DNA from: Pantoea sp. Ep11b
GTDB lineage: Bacteria; Pseudomonadota; Gammaproteobacteria; Enterobacterales; Enterobacteriaceae
Direction: 5' to 3'
Assembly: GCF_040783975.1 (NCBI RefSeq)
Contig: NZ_CP160631.1
Coordinates: 806,001-870,000 of the forward strand
Length of the DNA stretch: 64,000 bases
This document shows positions 63,534 to 64,000 of this stretch, one piece after another; position 1 is the stretch's first letter; every line of letters starts with the position of its first letter. Under the pieces are notes generated by a model. That model worked only from the letters and a program-made list of their open reading frames with translations, was not told the origin of the DNA and made no database searches. The translations under genes and the position numbers were made by a program.

Positions 63534-64000
63534 TCAGGATAGCAGCGTCATGCCTGCCAGTTTGCGCCAGTAACCGTTACAATCGCTACCTTTCGCCACC
63601 ATTAACGGCGCCTCGCCGTTTTCATTGGCGCGGAAACGATCGATTTCGGCCAGCGTCGACGTATCCTGCGGAGAGAGCCGCACACAATCGACATGGCTGC
63701 GCATACCGGCCAGATCGTTGCCCAGGTTATAGCAGTAGCCACTCATGGTCTGGATGCCATTGAGGACAAACACCTGCTGCCCCTCCTGAGAGTTGACGCG
63801 GCGGCCTGTGGGATAGCGGATGCAGCAGGTTTCGCACTCATCCCTGGCGAGATTTTCCGAGCGGGCGGTGAAGCAGCGCGCGGAGAGTGCCAGAGGCAGA
63901 TGACCGTAGCCCAGCACCTCGACGTCGAACTGCTGGCGGATTCCCCGCGCCTCACACTGCGCCAGCAGCTGCAGCAGCCAGTCACGCGACATCTCAACCG
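63534..64000 (-). CDS. ubiV: O2-independent ubiquinone biosynthesis protein UbiV, N-terminus beyond the window edge
   Basis: UbiV and UbiU form an Fe-S heterodimer that hydroxylates ubiquinone precursors without oxygen. The frame enters from the right edge (VEMSRDWLLQLL, matching the E. coli interior) and ends at 63534, giving about 155 C-terminal residues of roughly 290. Cluster cysteines are visible in SARCFTARSEN and DECETCC. Conserved NGIQTMSGYCYNLGN and ANENG segments support the U32-family call. ubiU should follow upstream, outside the window. Confidence 0.95.
   Translation of the reverse strand, partial: VEMSRDWLLQLLAQCEARGIRQQFDVEVLGYGHLPLALSARCFTARSENLARDECETCCIRYPTGRRVNSQEGQQVFVLNGIQTMSGYCYNLGNDLAGMRSHVDCVRLSPQDTSTLAEIDRFRANENGEAPLMVAKGSDCNGYWRKLAGMTLLS

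Overview
The window looks like a chromosomal segment of an enterobacterium, most likely Erwiniaceae and Pantoea-like. Most proteins are collinear with and close to their Escherichia coli counterparts, but several genes found between them in E. coli are absent: frdABCD, ampC and sugE; gltBD and the nan cluster; yhcC; elbB; yhbE; argG; mtr. The genus call is inference from gene content and was not checked by any search. I see no prophage, insertion sequence or CRISPR array.

Layout. 1-3.4 kb: the whole EF-P system (epmB truncated at the edge, efp, epmA) with two entericidin lipoproteins and the lipocalin blc. 3.6-6.6 kb: periplasmic proteases degS and degQ and the division factor zapG, followed divergently by zapE, rplM-rpsI and sspA-sspB. 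10.5-18.0 kb: the most unusual part, a 1843-residue glutamate-synthase-large-subunit-like protein followed by a CysJ-like diflavin reductase. The pair lies between sspB and arcB, in the region where E. coli carries gltBD. 18.9-22.9 kb: arcB, the small RNA ArcZ (complementary strand, just after arcB) and mtgA, with two gene-poor stretches of about 0.75-0.9 kb.

22.9-36.2 kb: the envelope and nitrogen-PTS block, npr-rapZ-ptsN-hpf-rpoN-lptB-lptA-lptC-kdsC-kdsD-yrbG on the minus strand, then mlaFEDCB-ibaG-murA on the plus strand and sfsB. Together these supply sigma-54, PTSNtr regulation, LPS inner-core sugar synthesis, LPS export and phospholipid retrograde transport. 36.4-48.0 kb: ispB; rplU-rpmA-obgE; dacB; greA; yhbY; rlmE-ftsH; folP-glmM; secG.

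48.0-60.5 kb: tRNA-Leu(GAG), initiator tRNA-Met, rimP-nusA-infB-rbfA-truB-rpsO-pnp-nlpI-yrbN-deaD, the classic translation and RNA-metabolism superoperon. 60.5-64 kb: an accessory pair made of a short-chain dehydrogenase whose catalytic Tyr is replaced by Trp and a divergent AraC-type regulator, then yhbW and the start-truncated ubiV.

The best candidate for an undescribed system is the GltB-like/diflavin-reductase pair. It may be a glutamate-synthase-type enzyme fed by an NADPH-FAD-FMN reductase instead of GltD. This is inference from domain content and position.
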